DNA of 64,000 nt from Variovorax davisae (GCF_030316845.1 NZ_JASZYS010000002.1:580295-644294); one strand, 5' to 3'; shown: positions 41,268 through 51,372, numbered from the stretch's first letter. Program-made: numbers and translations. Notes: generated from the sequence alone by a model not told the origin.

Positions 41268-41930
41268 TCAGTCCACGAAGCCCCGGGGCCGGTGAAAGTA
41301 CGCGGCCTCGGGGGCGATGCCCTTGACCCGCACCGCAGGCTGGCCCGCATAGACCGCGAATTCCTCGTCGTGGGCCTTGTTGAGCACCGAGCCCGCCGCC
41401 AGCACCGAGCGGTCGGGCAGGGCGGCGCCGCCGAGCACGATCACCCGCGTGCCGACCAGGCAGTAGGCGCCGATGCGGATCGGCTGGCAGTCCTGGCGGC
41501 CGTCCACCACTTGGATGCCGTGGGTGATGAGCTGCGAGTGGTAGCCGGCGAGGGTCGTGAAGGCCCCGATCTCGACCTTGTCGGTGCAGTCGATGATGTG
41601 CTGCTTGGTGATCGCGGCGTGCGCGCCGAGCACCAGGGCCGGATCGCGCCCGGGCCGGTGGCCGAAGTGCCCGCCACCGAGCGGGTGGCCGGTGATCCAG
41701 TTGGCGCGCTCGATGATCGAATGCGCCCCGCATTCCATCCGCTCCAGGTGGATGGCGACGTTCAGATGGCCGATGCGGGCGCCTTCCTCCATCACCAGGT
41801 GGTGCGGAAAGATGTACGAGAGCCCGATCCGCGCACCGTCCGCGATCCGGTAGCCCCAGACGCGGCGCAGCAGCCAGCGCTTCAGCGCCCACGGCAGGAA
41901 GACGACCGCCAGCGCCGCCAGCCGCTTCAT
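41268..41930 (-). CDS. Hexapeptide-repeat acyltransferase (WcaF/LbH type)
   Basis: This 220-residue left-handed beta-helix protein has imperfect hexapeptide repeats: IADGARIGLSYIF, MEEGARIGHLNVAI, VLGAHAAITKQHIIDC, VEIGAFTTLAGYHS and IRIGAYCLVGTRVIVLGGAALPDRSVLAAGSVLNK. The hydrophobic, basic N-terminus may touch the membrane. The family O-acetylates sugars of surface polysaccharides. The ATG overlaps the stop of the glycosyltransferase gene by four bases, so both probably act on one glycan. Confidence 0.85.
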   Translation of the reverse strand: MKRLAALAVVFLPWALKRWLLRRVWGYRIADGARIGLSYIFPHHLVMEEGARIGHLNVAIHLERMECGAHSIIERANWITGHPLGGGHFGHRPGRDPALVLGAHAAITKQHIIDCTDKVEIGAFTTLAGYHSQLITHGIQVVDGRQDCQPIRIGAYCLVGTRVIVLGGAALPDRSVLAAGSVLNKAHDEEFAVYAGQPAVRVKGIAPEAAYFHRPRGFVD

Positions 41931-43072
41931 CGCTTCGCCTCGCGCTTCTCGATCGCCAGCCGGTAGACGGCGACGTTGGCGGCCGCCATCTGGCCCGGGG
42001 TGTAGAGGGCCGCGTTGGCGAGCCCTTTCTGGCGCAGCTCGGCCAGGCGCGGCGTCGCCTGTTCGATGGCCTCGGCCATCGCCAGCGGGTCACCGGGGTC
42101 GACGTAGACCGCGCCCTCGCCGCCGATCTCGTTCATGGGCGCGAGGTCGGAGGTGAACACCGGACAGCCGCAGGCTTGCGCCTCGATCACCGGCCAGCCG
42201 AAGCCCTCCTGCAGCGAGGGGAAGAGCAGGGCGGTGGCGCCCGCATAGGCGGCGCGGATCTGGGCGTGCGAGAGGCCCTGCAGGGTGGTGACCCGGTCGG
42301 CGACGCCGTGCCGCTGGGCCAGCTGCGCCAGCTCGGGCCCCAGGTCCGGGCCGACGAAGACCAGCCGCTGCACCAGGGCCGGCCGCGACGCGGCGGCGGC
42401 CCGCTCGTGCAGCGCGATGAAGGTCTCGAGCACCCGCCGGCGGTTCTTGCGGGGCAGGTCGAGGCCCACGTGGAGCAGGTAGGGCTCCTGCGGCCGCAGG
42501 CCCAGCCCCGCCAGCAGGGCCTGTGCCTCGGCGGGCGGCAGGGGCGCGAATTCGTCGTTCAGGCCGTGCCGCGCCAGCACCACCTTGGACGCCTGCGCCA
42601 CGTCGAGCGCCAGCAGGTCGCGCCGGGTCAGGTCCGAGGCGCAGGCGATCACGTCGGCGCGCGCCAGTCCCCGCACGATGAGTCGCTGGAACAGCCGGCC
42701 GCTGCGGCCCACGTGCCAGCCCGCGACCATGCCGCGCGCCGCCTGGATCGCGATCACGTCGTGGCAGGCGATGACATTGGGGCGGCCGTCGACCCAGGGG
42801 ATGTACATGCCGTTGGAGTGGTCGGTGACATGCACCACGTCGGCCCAGCGCGCCTGCCGCACCAGCGAGGGGATGAACAGCACGAACTTGTCGATGTAGG
42901 CGAACCACTTGCGCCAGCGCTCGGAGGGCGCGAAGCGCAGCACCCGCTGCGACGGGGCGGCCACCCGCACCTCGCAGCCCAGGCGGGGCAGCTCGCGCTC
43001 CAGCACACGCCGGAAGGCGAGCATGCTGTTTTGGCCATCGGGTTCGTAGTTCGCGACGAGAAGCACTTTCAT
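41927..43072 (-). CDS. Glycosyltransferase family 4 protein
   Basis: This 381-residue GT-B-fold enzyme has a Rossmann-like N-terminal domain (MKVLLVANYEPDGQNSMLAFRRVLERELPRLG) and a typical GT4 C-terminal domain with VLARHGLNDEFAPL, LLHVGLDLPRKNRRRVLETF, LFPSLQEGFGWPVIEAQACGCPVFTSDLAPMNEIGGEGAVYVDPGD. The EGFGWPVIEA segment is the nucleotide-sugar binding glutamate motif of GT4. It is expected to build a surface polysaccharide or glycoconjugate. No other sugar-pathway genes are nearby. Confidence 0.9.
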   Translation of the reverse strand: MKVLLVANYEPDGQNSMLAFRRVLERELPRLGCEVRVAAPSQRVLRFAPSERWRKWFAYIDKFVLFIPSLVRQARWADVVHVTDHSNGMYIPWVDGRPNVIACHDVIAIQAARGMVAGWHVGRSGRLFQRLIVRGLARADVIACASDLTRRDLLALDVAQASKVVLARHGLNDEFAPLPPAEAQALLAGLGLRPQEPYLLHVGLDLPRKNRRRVLETFIALHERAAAASRPALVQRLVFVGPDLGPELAQLAQRHGVADRVTTLQGLSHAQIRAAYAGATALLFPSLQEGFGWPVIEAQACGCPVFTSDLAPMNEIGGEGAVYVDPGDPLAMAEAIEQATPRLAELRQKGLANAALYTPGQMAAANVAVYRLAIEKREAKR

Positions 43073-43205
43073 GGGTGCCGGATTATGTTCGAGCGTCGAC
43101 GGCGGCCGGTCGGGCGTCCGGCGGGCGGGTGCCCCGTTCGTGACATATAGCCTTCATATGCGCATGCACATTGCATACCGCCGCGTCTGCCTTACCCTCC
43201 GAGCC

Positions 43206-44489
43206 ATGCACGCCTACCGAGCCTCCCTCCTGCGCTTCGACGCCACCGGCCAAGCGCTGTTCGACACCGACGGCCTGCTGGTGGTCGGCCCCGATGCCCA
43301 GGGCCGGCAGCGGGTGCAGGACGCCGGGGCCCATGCCGAGGTCGCGGCGCGCCACCCCGGCGTGGCGGTCACGCACTGGCCCGGACGCATCCTGGCGCCG
43401 GGCTTCGTCGACATGCACATCCACTTTCCGCAGACCGACATCATCGGCGCGCCGGCCGACGGCCTGCTGCCCTGGCTCGAGAACTACACCTTCCCGGCCG
43501 AAAGCCGCTTTGCCGATCCGGCCCACTCGGCCGAGGTGGCCGAGGTGTTCTTCGACGAGCTGCTGCGCAACGGCGTCACCACCTCCCTGACCTTCGCGAC
43601 CTCGCACCCGCAGTCGGTGCAGGCCTTCTTCGAGGCCGCCGAACGGCGCCAGCTGCGCATGATCACGGGCAAGGTGCTGCAGGACCGGCATTCGCCCGAC
43701 GGCGTGCGCGACCAGACCGCGCAGAGCCTGGTCGACACCGAGGCCCTGATCCGCCGCTGGCACAACCGGGGCCGGCTGGGCTACGCCATCACGCCCCGCT
43801 TCGCCCCCACCAGCACCGATGCGCAGCTGCGCGGCGCCGGCGAGCTGGCGGCCAAGTACCCCGACACGTGGGTCCATTCGCACGTGGCCGAGAACAAGGA
43901 CGAGGTCAAGTGGGCGCGCGAACTGTTCCCGCACGCGCGCTCCTACCTGGACGTCTATGCCGGCTTCGGCCTGATGCGCGAGCGCGCCGTGTACGCCCAC
44001 TGCATCCACTTCGACGACGACGACCGCCGCCTGATGCGCGACACCGGCACCGCCTCGGCCGTCAGCCCGACCAGCAACCTGTTCCTCGGCAGCGGCTTCT
44101 TCGACTTCGAGGGCGCCGACCGCATCGGCTACCGCTACGGCCTGGCGAGCGACGTCGGCGGCGGCACCAGCTTCAGCCCCTTCGCGACCATGCTGGCGGC
44201 CTACTACGTGGGCCGCGAGGGGCAGACCAAGCCCGGCGTGAGCATCGCGCCGTCGCAGCTGTGGTGGCGCCACACGGGCGGCGCGGCAAGGGCGCTCGGG
44301 CTCGACGGCGTCATCGGCAACCTGCAGCCGGGCTGCGAGGCCGACTTCCTGGTGATCGACCCGAAGGCCACCCCCCTGCTGGCGCGCAAGACCGGGCTGG
44401 CGAACAACCTCGAGGAGCTGCTGTTCTCGCTGATCGTGCTCGGCGACGACCGCCTGATCGAGCGCACCGTCATCTCCCAGGCGGGGTAG
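43206..44489 (+). CDS. guaD: Guanine deaminase
   Basis: This 427-residue amidohydrolase converts guanine to xanthine, the substrate of xanthine dehydrogenase encoded upstream in the window. Zinc ligands are H71 and H73 (PGFVDMHIHFPQ), the VHSHVAENKDEV block, and HCIHFDDDD; the catalytic aspartate is in YGLASDVGGGTSFSP. These motifs are diagnostic of GuaD. ATG 43206 was chosen because the conserved region begins there; ATG 43158 extends it. The upstream region (43073-43205) divides two divergent genes. Confidence 0.94.
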   Translation: MHAYRASLLRFDATGQALFDTDGLLVVGPDAQGRQRVQDAGAHAEVAARHPGVAVTHWPGRILAPGFVDMHIHFPQTDIIGAPADGLLPWLENYTFPAESRFADPAHSAEVAEVFFDELLRNGVTTSLTFATSHPQSVQAFFEAAERRQLRMITGKVLQDRHSPDGVRDQTAQSLVDTEALIRRWHNRGRLGYAITPRFAPTSTDAQLRGAGELAAKYPDTWVHSHVAENKDEVKWARELFPHARSYLDVYAGFGLMRERAVYAHCIHFDDDDRRLMRDTGTASAVSPTSNLFLGSGFFDFEGADRIGYRYGLASDVGGGTSFSPFATMLAAYYVGREGQTKPGVSIAPSQLWWRHTGGAARALGLDGVIGNLQPGCEADFLVIDPKATPLLARKTGLANNLEELLFSLIVLGDDRLIERTVISQAG

Positions 44490-44533
44490 CGCCGCGGGCT
44501 GCCTAGAATAGCGGCCCCAGGAAGGACCCCGAC

Positions 44534-45100
44534 ATGAGCATCAAGAGCGACAAGTGGATCCGGCGCATGGCCGAGAAGAACGGCATGATCGAGCCCTTCG
44601 AGCCGGGCCAGATCCGCGAGCAGGACGGCCACCGCATCATCAGCTACGGCACCTCGAGCTATGGCTACGACATCCGCTGCGCGCCCGAGTTCAAGGTCTT
44701 CACCAACATCCACAGTACCGTGGTCGACCCGAAGAACTTCGACGAGAAGAGCTTCGTCGACTTCCACGGCGACAGCTGCATCATCCCGCCCAACAGCTTC
44801 GCGCTGGCGCGCACGGTCGAGTATTTCCGCATTCCGCGCAACGTGCTGACCATCTGCCTGGGCAAGAGCACCTACGCGCGCTGCGGGATCATCGTCAACG
44901 TCACGCCCTTCGAGCCCGAGTGGGAAGGCTACGTGACGCTGGAGTTCAGCAACACCACCCCCCTGCCGGCCAAGATCTACGCCGGCGAAGGCTGCGCCCA
45001 GGTGCTGTTCTTCGAGAGCGACGAGGTCTGCGAGGTCAGCTACAAGGACCGCGGCGGCAAGTACCAGGGCCAGCGCGGTGTGACGCTGCCCAAGGCCTGA
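44534..45100 (+). CDS. dcd: dCTP deaminase
   Basis: This 188-residue cytoplasmic enzyme deaminates dCTP to dUTP for thymidylate synthesis. The sequence is highly conserved: [78 protein letters not shown] with the catalytic glutamate region, and [14 protein letters not shown] at the C-terminus. AGGAAGGA precedes the ATG, and TAGAAT at 44504-44509 could be the -10 box of its own promoter. Confidence 0.97.
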   Translation: MSIKSDKWIRRMAEKNGMIEPFEPGQIREQDGHRIISYGTSSYGYDIRCAPEFKVFTNIHSTVVDPKNFDEKSFVDFHGDSCIIPPNSFALARTVEYFRIPRNVLTICLGKSTYARCGIIVNVTPFEPEWEGYVTLEFSNTTPLPAKIYAGEGCAQVLFFESDEVCEVSYKDRGGKYQGQRGVTLPKA

Positions 45101-45239
45101 GACCGTCGTTCGCCGACAGGCTGTCTTCGGCGCGGTCCTACAGCCGATCGGGCGCTGCGGGACCTGTGCCCCAGGGCCCGCCCCGGCATTCTCTCCTTCC
45201 ATCCCACGCGGCGTCCGCGGGGCCACGAGGAACGAGAAC

Positions 45240-45482
45240 ATGCCGATTTTCCAGCGCCTTCGCGAGATCCATCCCTACCGCCTGCTGCTGCTGGCGACCC
45301 TGGCGGCGTTGGTGCTGGTCCAGGTGGTGGCCATGGCCGTGGTGACGCGGTCGCAGGTGCGCAAGGCCGAGGCCCATTACGCGGCGGCGGCGGCCGCAGC
45401 GGCCGCGACCGCGCCGGCCGCACCGGCCCGGCAGAAACCCTCCCGCGACGTGATGAACGTCGGTTACGTGGCGGCGCGCTGA
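45240..45482 (+). CDS. Small single-pass membrane protein, function unknown
   Basis: This 80-residue predicted protein has GAGGAACGAG upstream of the ATG. It has a short cytoplasmic N-terminus (MPIFQRLREIHPYR), one strong membrane helix (about residues 15-36), then an alanine-rich stretch and a basic C-terminus. I do not recognise a family. Codon use matches the neighbours and the ribosome site is good, so it is probably expressed. Confidence 0.6.
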   Translation: MPIFQRLREIHPYRLLLLATLAALVLVQVVAMAVVTRSQVRKAEAHYAAAAAAAAATAPAAPARQKPSRDVMNVGYVAAR

Positions 45483-45531
45483 GCGCGTACCATTCCGCGA
45501 CAGCCGTCCCGGAGACGGCAAGGAGCGAGTC

Positions 45532-46407
<876 letters not shown>

Positions 46408-46482
46408 TTTCGGGGGGCTGAAACGGCCGGTCACCGCGCTGTCACTGCCGTTTTTCGCCAAAGTGCGACAATAGAAGGCTTA

Positions 46483-47952
46483 ATGACAAGCTCCTTCTCC
46501 AATCTTTCCCTGGCCGAACCCCTCGCGCGTGCCGTCGCCGAAATGGGCTACGAGACCATGACGCCGATCCAGGAACAGGCCATTCCGGTGGTTCTGTCGG
46601 GTCAGGACGTGATGGGTGCGGCGCAGACCGGCACCGGCAAGACGGCAGCCTTCTCGCTGCCGCTGCTGCAGCGGATGCTCAAGCACGAGAACAGCTCGAC
46701 CTCGCCGGCGCGCCATCCGGTGCGGGCGCTGGTGCTGCTGCCCACGCGCGAACTGGCCGACCAGGTCGCGCAGCAGGTCGCGCTCTACGCCAAGTACACC
46801 AACCTGCGCAGCGCGGTGGTGTTCGGTGGCATCGACATGAAGCCCCAGACGCTCGAGCTCAAGAAGGGCGTCGAGGTGCTGGTGGCGACGCCGGGCCGGC
46901 TGCTGGACCACATCGAGGCCAAGAACGCGGTGCTGAACCAGGTCGAGTACGTGGTGCTCGACGAAGCCGACCGGATGCTCGACATCGGCTTCCTGCCCGA
47001 CCTGCAGCGCATCCTCTCGTACCTGCCCAAGCAGCGCACCACGCTGCTGTTCTCGGCCACCTTCTCGCCCGAGATCAAGCGGCTGGCCGGCAGCTACCTG
47101 CAGAACCCGGTCACGATCGAAGTGGCGCGGCCGAACGAGACCGCCTCCACCGTCGAGCAGCGCTTCTTCAGCGTCAGCGACGACGACAAGCGCCGCGCGC
47201 TCAAGCAGATCATCCGCCAGCGCGGCATCACGCAGGCCTTCGTCTTCGTCAACAGCAAGCTGGGCTGTGCCCGGCTGGCGCGCTCGCTCGAGCGCGAAGG
47301 CCTCAAGACCACCGCGCTGCACGGCGACAAGAGCCAGGACGAGCGCCTGAAGGCGCTGGCCGCCTTCAAGGCCGGGGAGGTCGACCTGCTGGTGGCGACC
47401 GACGTTGCCGCCCGCGGCCTGGACATCAAGGACGTGCCGGCGGTGTTCAATTTCGACATCCCGTTCAACGCCGAGGACTACGTCCACCGCATCGGCCGCA
47501 CCGGGCGCGCCGGCGCTTCGGGCCTGGCCGTGAGCTTCGCCAGCGGCGGCAACGACGTCCGCCTGGTGGCCGACATCGAGAAGCTGATCAAGAAGAAGAT
47601 CGAGCTCGAGCCGGTCGAATTCGAGGAAGACCGCCCGCGCGGCCGCATCAACGACGGCCGCCGCCACTGGCGCGAAGAGGGCGAGGCGGGCGACGCCCGC
47701 GACGTGCTCGACACCCTCGAGCGCCCGCGCGAGCGCGCCGAAGGCCGGCCGGTGCGCGGCACCCGTCCGCACCGCGCGCCCTCGGCGCCGCGCGATCCGT
47801 TCTTCGAGCAGCCCTACGAGGCACCGGTCGAGCGCGAGGGCGCCCCGGCCTGGGAAGCCGCCGCCAAGGCCGCGCCGTCTCGCGGCATCTCGGCCAACAT
47901 CAAGACCAAGCGCAAGGTGCCGGCGCTGTTCAAGGCCGCCGAACCCAGCTGA
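46483..47952 (+). CDS. rhlE: DEAD-box ATP-dependent RNA helicase (RhlE-like)
   Basis: This 489-residue helicase carries all main motifs: the Q motif (TPIQEQAIPVVLSGQD), Walker A AQTGTGKT at 47-54, PTRELADQ, DEAD at 160-163, SAT in LLFSATFS, and HRIGRTGRAG in the second RecA-like domain. The C-terminal 110 residues are charged and Arg/Pro-rich (PRGRINDGRRHWREE..., KRKVPALFKAAEPS), a typical RNA-contacting tail. It probably acts in ribosome assembly or RNA decay. The closest named group is RhlE; the exact paralog name is uncertain. Confidence 0.92.
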   Translation: MTSSFSNLSLAEPLARAVAEMGYETMTPIQEQAIPVVLSGQDVMGAAQTGTGKTAAFSLPLLQRMLKHENSSTSPARHPVRALVLLPTRELADQVAQQVALYAKYTNLRSAVVFGGIDMKPQTLELKKGVEVLVATPGRLLDHIEAKNAVLNQVEYVVLDEADRMLDIGFLPDLQRILSYLPKQRTTLLFSATFSPEIKRLAGSYLQNPVTIEVARPNETASTVEQRFFSVSDDDKRRALKQIIRQRGITQAFVFVNSKLGCARLARSLEREGLKTTALHGDKSQDERLKALAAFKAGEVDLLVATDVAARGLDIKDVPAVFNFDIPFNAEDYVHRIGRTGRAGASGLAVSFASGGNDVRLVADIEKLIKKKIELEPVEFEEDRPRGRINDGRRHWREEGEAGDARDVLDTLERPRERAEGRPVRGTRPHRAPSAPRDPFFEQPYEAPVEREGAPAWEAAAKAAPSRGISANIKTKRKVPALFKAAEPS

Positions 47953-47954
47953 TG

Positions 47955-47975
47955 CCCGGCGGCTCAGCCGGGTTT
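47955..47975. terminator. Hairpin terminator at the helicase/apaH convergent junction
   Basis: CCCGGC (47955-47960) and GCCGGG (47967-47972) form a 6-bp stem with loop GGCTCA, followed by TTT on the plus strand. The apaH stop codon lies in the loop (47964-47966). It is suitable as a plus-strand terminator for the helicase gene. Confidence 0.5.
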
Positions 47976-48806
47976 CTGGGACTGCGGGCAGTCGACCTGG
48001 ATCAATTCGCGGTCCTGCATGCTGGGCCCGATGCGCACCGCGCTGAGGCAGCCGCCCCAGACGCAGCCGGTGTCGGTCGACAGCAGGTCGGGCCGTGACT
48101 TCCAGCCCAGTGTCGACCAGTGGCCGAAGGCCACGGTCGCGACCGCGCTCGCCCGGCCGGGCACGTCGAACCAGGGCATGAAGCCCGCCGGCGGCGCCGC
48201 CGCCCCGTCCTTGCTGTCGAACTCCATCACGCCTTCGGCGCTGCAGAAGCGCAGCCGCGTCAGCGCGTTGACGATCACCCGCAGCCGCGCGCTGCCCGAG
48301 AGGGCGTCGCTCCATTGCGCCGGCTCGTTGCCGTACATGGTCTGCAGGAAGTCGGGCAGCGAGGGCCCGCGCAGCACCGCTTCGAGTTCGGCGGCCGCGG
48401 CCAGCGTGTCGGCGACGCTCCATTGCGGCAGCACGCCGGCATGCACCATCAGCAGGTCGGCGCCGCCGAGGCGCCGGTGCAGCGCCATCGGCTGCTGGCG
48501 CAGCCAGTCGAGCAGCGCATCGCGGTCGGGCGCATCGAGCACGTCGCGCAGCGTGTCCTTGCGGCCCGCCTTGCGCGCGCCGTGGGCCACCCCGAGCAGG
48601 TGCAGGTCGTGGTTGCCCAGCAGGCTCTGCGCGGCCGCCCCGTAGGCCTGCATGCGCCGCAGCACCGCGAGCGATGCCGGCCCGCGGTTGACCAGGTCGC
48701 CGAGCACCACCAGGGTGTCGCGGCTGGGAGAGAAGGCGATGTCGTCCAGCAGGCGCTGCAGGGGCGCGTCGCAGCCCTGCACGTCACCGATCAAGTAAAG
48801 TGCCAT
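47964..48806 (-). CDS. apaH: Symmetrical bis(5'-nucleosyl)-tetraphosphatase
   Basis: This 280-residue calcineurin-type phosphoesterase hydrolyses Ap4A to two ADP. Metal-binding motifs are GDVQGCDAPLQRLL near residue 7, VVLGDLVNRGPASLAVLRRM near 35, and LLGNHDLHLLGVAHG near 65, then MVHAGVLPQW and the FGHWSTLG motif near the C-terminus. ATG 48806 (MALYLIGDVQGC) is the expected start; ATG 48815 would add three residues. It diverges from a CBS-domain gene with only 23 bp between the starts. Confidence 0.95.
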   Translation of the reverse strand: MALYLIGDVQGCDAPLQRLLDDIAFSPSRDTLVVLGDLVNRGPASLAVLRRMQAYGAAAQSLLGNHDLHLLGVAHGARKAGRKDTLRDVLDAPDRDALLDWLRQQPMALHRRLGGADLLMVHAGVLPQWSVADTLAAAAELEAVLRGPSLPDFLQTMYGNEPAQWSDALSGSARLRVIVNALTRLRFCSAEGVMEFDSKDGAAAPPAGFMPWFDVPGRASAVATVAFGHWSTLGWKSRPDLLSTDTGCVWGGCLSAVRIGPSMQDRELIQVDCPQSQKPG

Positions 48807-48829
48807 GATCCCCATTCTCTCCCGCGTTC

Positions 48830-50143
48830 ATGGATGTTTTTCTCCTGGCCTTGCTGACCACGCTCAACGCGTTGTTCGCAATGTCCGAAATGGCCCTGTC
48901 CACCAGCCGCCGCGCCCGCCTCGCTGCACTGGCCGAGACCGGCGATGCGGGCGCCGCGGCGGCGCTCAAGCTGATGGAGGATCCGACGCAGTTCCTGTCC
49001 AGCGTGCAGATCGGCATCACCTCGATCGGCATGCTGAGCGGCATCGTGGGCGAGGCGGCCTTTGCCGAGCCGTTGTCGCTGCAGATGCAGGCCTGGGGCC
49101 TGGGCGCCGGCAGCGCCAGCATCGCGTCCACCGCGGTGGTGGTGAGCTGCATCACCTTCTTCACCATCATCTTCGGCGAGCTGGTGCCCAAGCGCATCGG
49201 CCAGCTCTATCCCGAGCCGGTGGCGCGCTTCGTGGCCCGGCCGATGCGCGGCCTGGCCACCGGCGCCAAGCCCTTCGTGCTGTTGCTGTCGGGCGCCACC
49301 GCCGCCACGCTGAAGCTGCTTCGCATCGATTCGAACGCCGCCCGGGTGGTGACCGAGGAAGAGATCTCCGCCAGCCTGGAGGAGGGCGTCGACGCCGGCG
49401 TGATCGAGATGCACGAGCACCAGATGGTGCGCAACGTGTTCCACCTCGACGACCGGCGGCTGGCCTCGCTGATGATCCCGCGGGCCGACATCGAATGGCT
49501 GGATGCCTCCTGGAGCGTGGCCCAGAGCCTGCAGAAGGTGTCGGCCGCCGGGGCGCTGAACCTGGTCCATTCCTGGTATCCGGTGTGCCGCGGCTCGCTC
49601 GACGACGTGGTCGGCGTGATCAGCGTGGCCCATCTGCTGCGGCTGGGCCCCGCGCACGAGGGATCGATCGAGCAGGCCGCCCAGCCCGCCGTGTTCGTGC
49701 CCGAGACGCTGACCGGCATGGAACTGCTCGAACAGTTCCGCTCGCACGCCGGCCGGCTGGTCTTCGTGGTCGACGAATACGGCGTGGTGCAGGGCCTGAT
49801 GACGCCGCGCGACCTGCTGGAAGCGATCACCGGCGAACTGCAGGTGGCCACCCATGACGAAGCCTGGGCCCGCGAACGGCCGGACGGCGTCTGGGAGCTC
49901 GACGGCCTGATGCCGGTGTCGGAGCTGCGCGCCCGCCTGGGCATCCGCGAGCTGCCCGAGGAGGATCGCGGGCGCTACAACACGGTCGCCGGGCTGCTGA
50001 TGTTCGTCTCGGGCCAGCTGCCCGAGGTGGGCGAGCGCATCGACTGCGCCGGCTGGTGCTTCGAGGTGGCGGCGCTCGAGGGCAAGCGGATCGACCGCGT
50101 GCTGGCCTATCCGGACGCCGGCGCCGCCGACCTGGCGCCCTGA
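48830..50143 (+). CDS. CNNM/HlyC-type transporter-associated protein (DUF21-CBS-CBS-CorC_HlyC)
   Basis: This 437-residue inner-membrane protein has an N-terminal DUF21/CNNM domain with about four helices (MDVFLLALLTTLNALFAMSEMALSTSRRARLAAL, then VVVSCITFFTIIFGELVPKRIGQLYPE, where GELVPKR is the family hallmark). Two CBS domains follow at about 205-330 (IPRADIEWLDASWSVAQSL..., FVVDEYGVVQGLMTPRDLLEAI), and a CorC_HlyC domain ends the protein (YNTVAGLLMFVSGQLPEVGERI). Relatives are linked to magnesium or cobalt efflux. The hemolysin label of old annotations has no support here. Confidence 0.93.
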   Translation: MDVFLLALLTTLNALFAMSEMALSTSRRARLAALAETGDAGAAAALKLMEDPTQFLSSVQIGITSIGMLSGIVGEAAFAEPLSLQMQAWGLGAGSASIASTAVVVSCITFFTIIFGELVPKRIGQLYPEPVARFVARPMRGLATGAKPFVLLLSGATAATLKLLRIDSNAARVVTEEEISASLEEGVDAGVIEMHEHQMVRNVFHLDDRRLASLMIPRADIEWLDASWSVAQSLQKVSAAGALNLVHSWYPVCRGSLDDVVGVISVAHLLRLGPAHEGSIEQAAQPAVFVPETLTGMELLEQFRSHAGRLVFVVDEYGVVQGLMTPRDLLEAITGELQVATHDEAWARERPDGVWELDGLMPVSELRARLGIRELPEEDRGRYNTVAGLLMFVSGQLPEVGERIDCAGWCFEVAALEGKRIDRVLAYPDAGAADLAP

Positions 50144-50208
50144 GAACGGGTTCCGGGCGCGCGCGGGTCGCGGCTCCTATACTGGCCGCCCAGCCCGGAG
50201 ACTCCCCC

Positions 50209-51342
50209 ATGACACTGCCCGCCACCACCCTCCAGATCCGCTCGCTCGTCAGCCGCGACGGCCAACTCACCCTGTCGCTCACCGAGGAGGCGATCGCCCA
50301 GCCGGCCGCCCACGAAGTGATCGTCCGGGTCGAGGCCGCGCCGATGAATCCGTCCGACCTCGGCCTGCTGTTCGGAGCCGCCGACCTGCGCACCGCCAAG
50401 GCGTCGGGCACGGCGTCGCGGCCGGTCGTCAGCGCCGAGATCCCCGAAGCCGCGCTGAAAAGCATGGCCGGGCGCCTGGACCAGTCGATGCCGGTCGGCA
50501 ACGAAGGCGCCGGCGTGGTCGTCGCCGCGGGGGCCGCACCCGAAGCCCAGGCCCTGCTCGGCAAGACCGTGGCGGTGCTGGGCGGCGCGATGTACACGCA
50601 GTACCGCACGATCGCCGCCGCCCAGTGCATGGCGCTGGCCGACGGCCAGACGCCGGCCGAGGGCGCGTCGGCCTTCGTCAACCCGCTGACCGCGCTCGGC
50701 ATGGTCGAGACCATGCGGCGCGAGGGCCACAAGGCCCTGGTCCACACCGCCGCGGCCTCGAACCTGGGGCAGATGCTGAACCGGATCTGCCTCAAGGACG
50801 GCATCGATCTCGTGAACATCGTGCGCAAGAAGGAACAGGAAGACATCCTTCGCGGCCTGGGCGCCAGATACGTCTGCAGCACGGCATCGCCCACGTTCAT
50901 GCAGGACCTGACCGACGCACTGGTGGCCACCGGCGCGACGCTGGCCTTCGACGCCATCGGCGGCGGCAAGCTGGCCGGGCAGATCCTGACCTGCATGGAG
51001 GCGGCGCTCAACAAGACCGCCACCGAATACAGCCGCTACGGCTCCAGCACCCACAAGCAGGTCTACATCTACGGCGGGCTCGACCGCGGTCCGACCGAAT
51101 TCACGCGCGGTTTCGGAATGACCTGGGGCATGGGGGGCTGGCTGCTGTTCCCGTTCCTGCAGAAGATCGGGCCCGAGGGCGCCGCGAAGCTCAAGGCGCG
51201 GGTGGCGGCCGAGCTCAAGACCACCTTCGCCAGCCACTACACGGCGGAACTCTCGCTGGTCGAGGCGCTGGGCCTGGCGCAGATCGGCGTCTATTCGCGC
51301 CATGCGACCGGCGCGAAGGCCCTGCTCAACCCCAACAAGTGA
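50209..51342 (+). CDS. Zinc-binding dehydrogenase-like (MDR superfamily) protein
   Basis: This 377-residue protein has the medium-chain dehydrogenase/reductase layout: a GroES-like N-terminal domain (EVIVRVEAAPMNPSDLGLLFG, MPVGNEGAGVVVAAGAAPEAQALLGKTVAVLG), and a nucleotide-binding domain with GHKALVHTAAASNLGQMLNRICLKDGIDLVNIVRKKEQ. The usual zinc ligand cysteines are not evident, so a zinc-free quinone-oxidoreductase-like enzyme is likely. Substrate unknown. ATG 50209 is preceded by a GGAG site. A perfect hairpin follows the stop. Confidence 0.85.
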   Translation: MTLPATTLQIRSLVSRDGQLTLSLTEEAIAQPAAHEVIVRVEAAPMNPSDLGLLFGAADLRTAKASGTASRPVVSAEIPEAALKSMAGRLDQSMPVGNEGAGVVVAAGAAPEAQALLGKTVAVLGGAMYTQYRTIAAAQCMALADGQTPAEGASAFVNPLTALGMVETMRREGHKALVHTAAASNLGQMLNRICLKDGIDLVNIVRKKEQEDILRGLGARYVCSTASPTFMQDLTDALVATGATLAFDAIGGGKLAGQILTCMEAALNKTATEYSRYGSSTHKQVYIYGGLDRGPTEFTRGFGMTWGMGGWLLFPFLQKIGPEGAAKLKARVAAELKTTFASHYTAELSLVEALGLAQIGVYSRHATGAKALLNPNK

Positions 51343-51343
51343 A

Positions 51344-51366
51344 TCGGCGCCCGCAGGGGGCGCCGA
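51344..51366. terminator. Bidirectional GC hairpin between dehydrogenase gene and flgN
   Basis: A perfect 9-bp stem (TCGGCGCCC 51344-51352, GGGCGCCGA 51358-51366) with a 5-nt loop lies 1 bp after the dehydrogenase stop and 6 bp before the flgN stop. It has no T tract, but its location between convergent genes supports a terminator function. Confidence 0.55.
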
Positions 51367-51372
51367 CCGGGT

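Noticed and set aside
48830..50143. Hemolysin
   Set aside because: The HlyC/CorC label is historical. The DUF21-CBS-CorC layout points to ion-transport-linked proteins, with no sign of a toxin.
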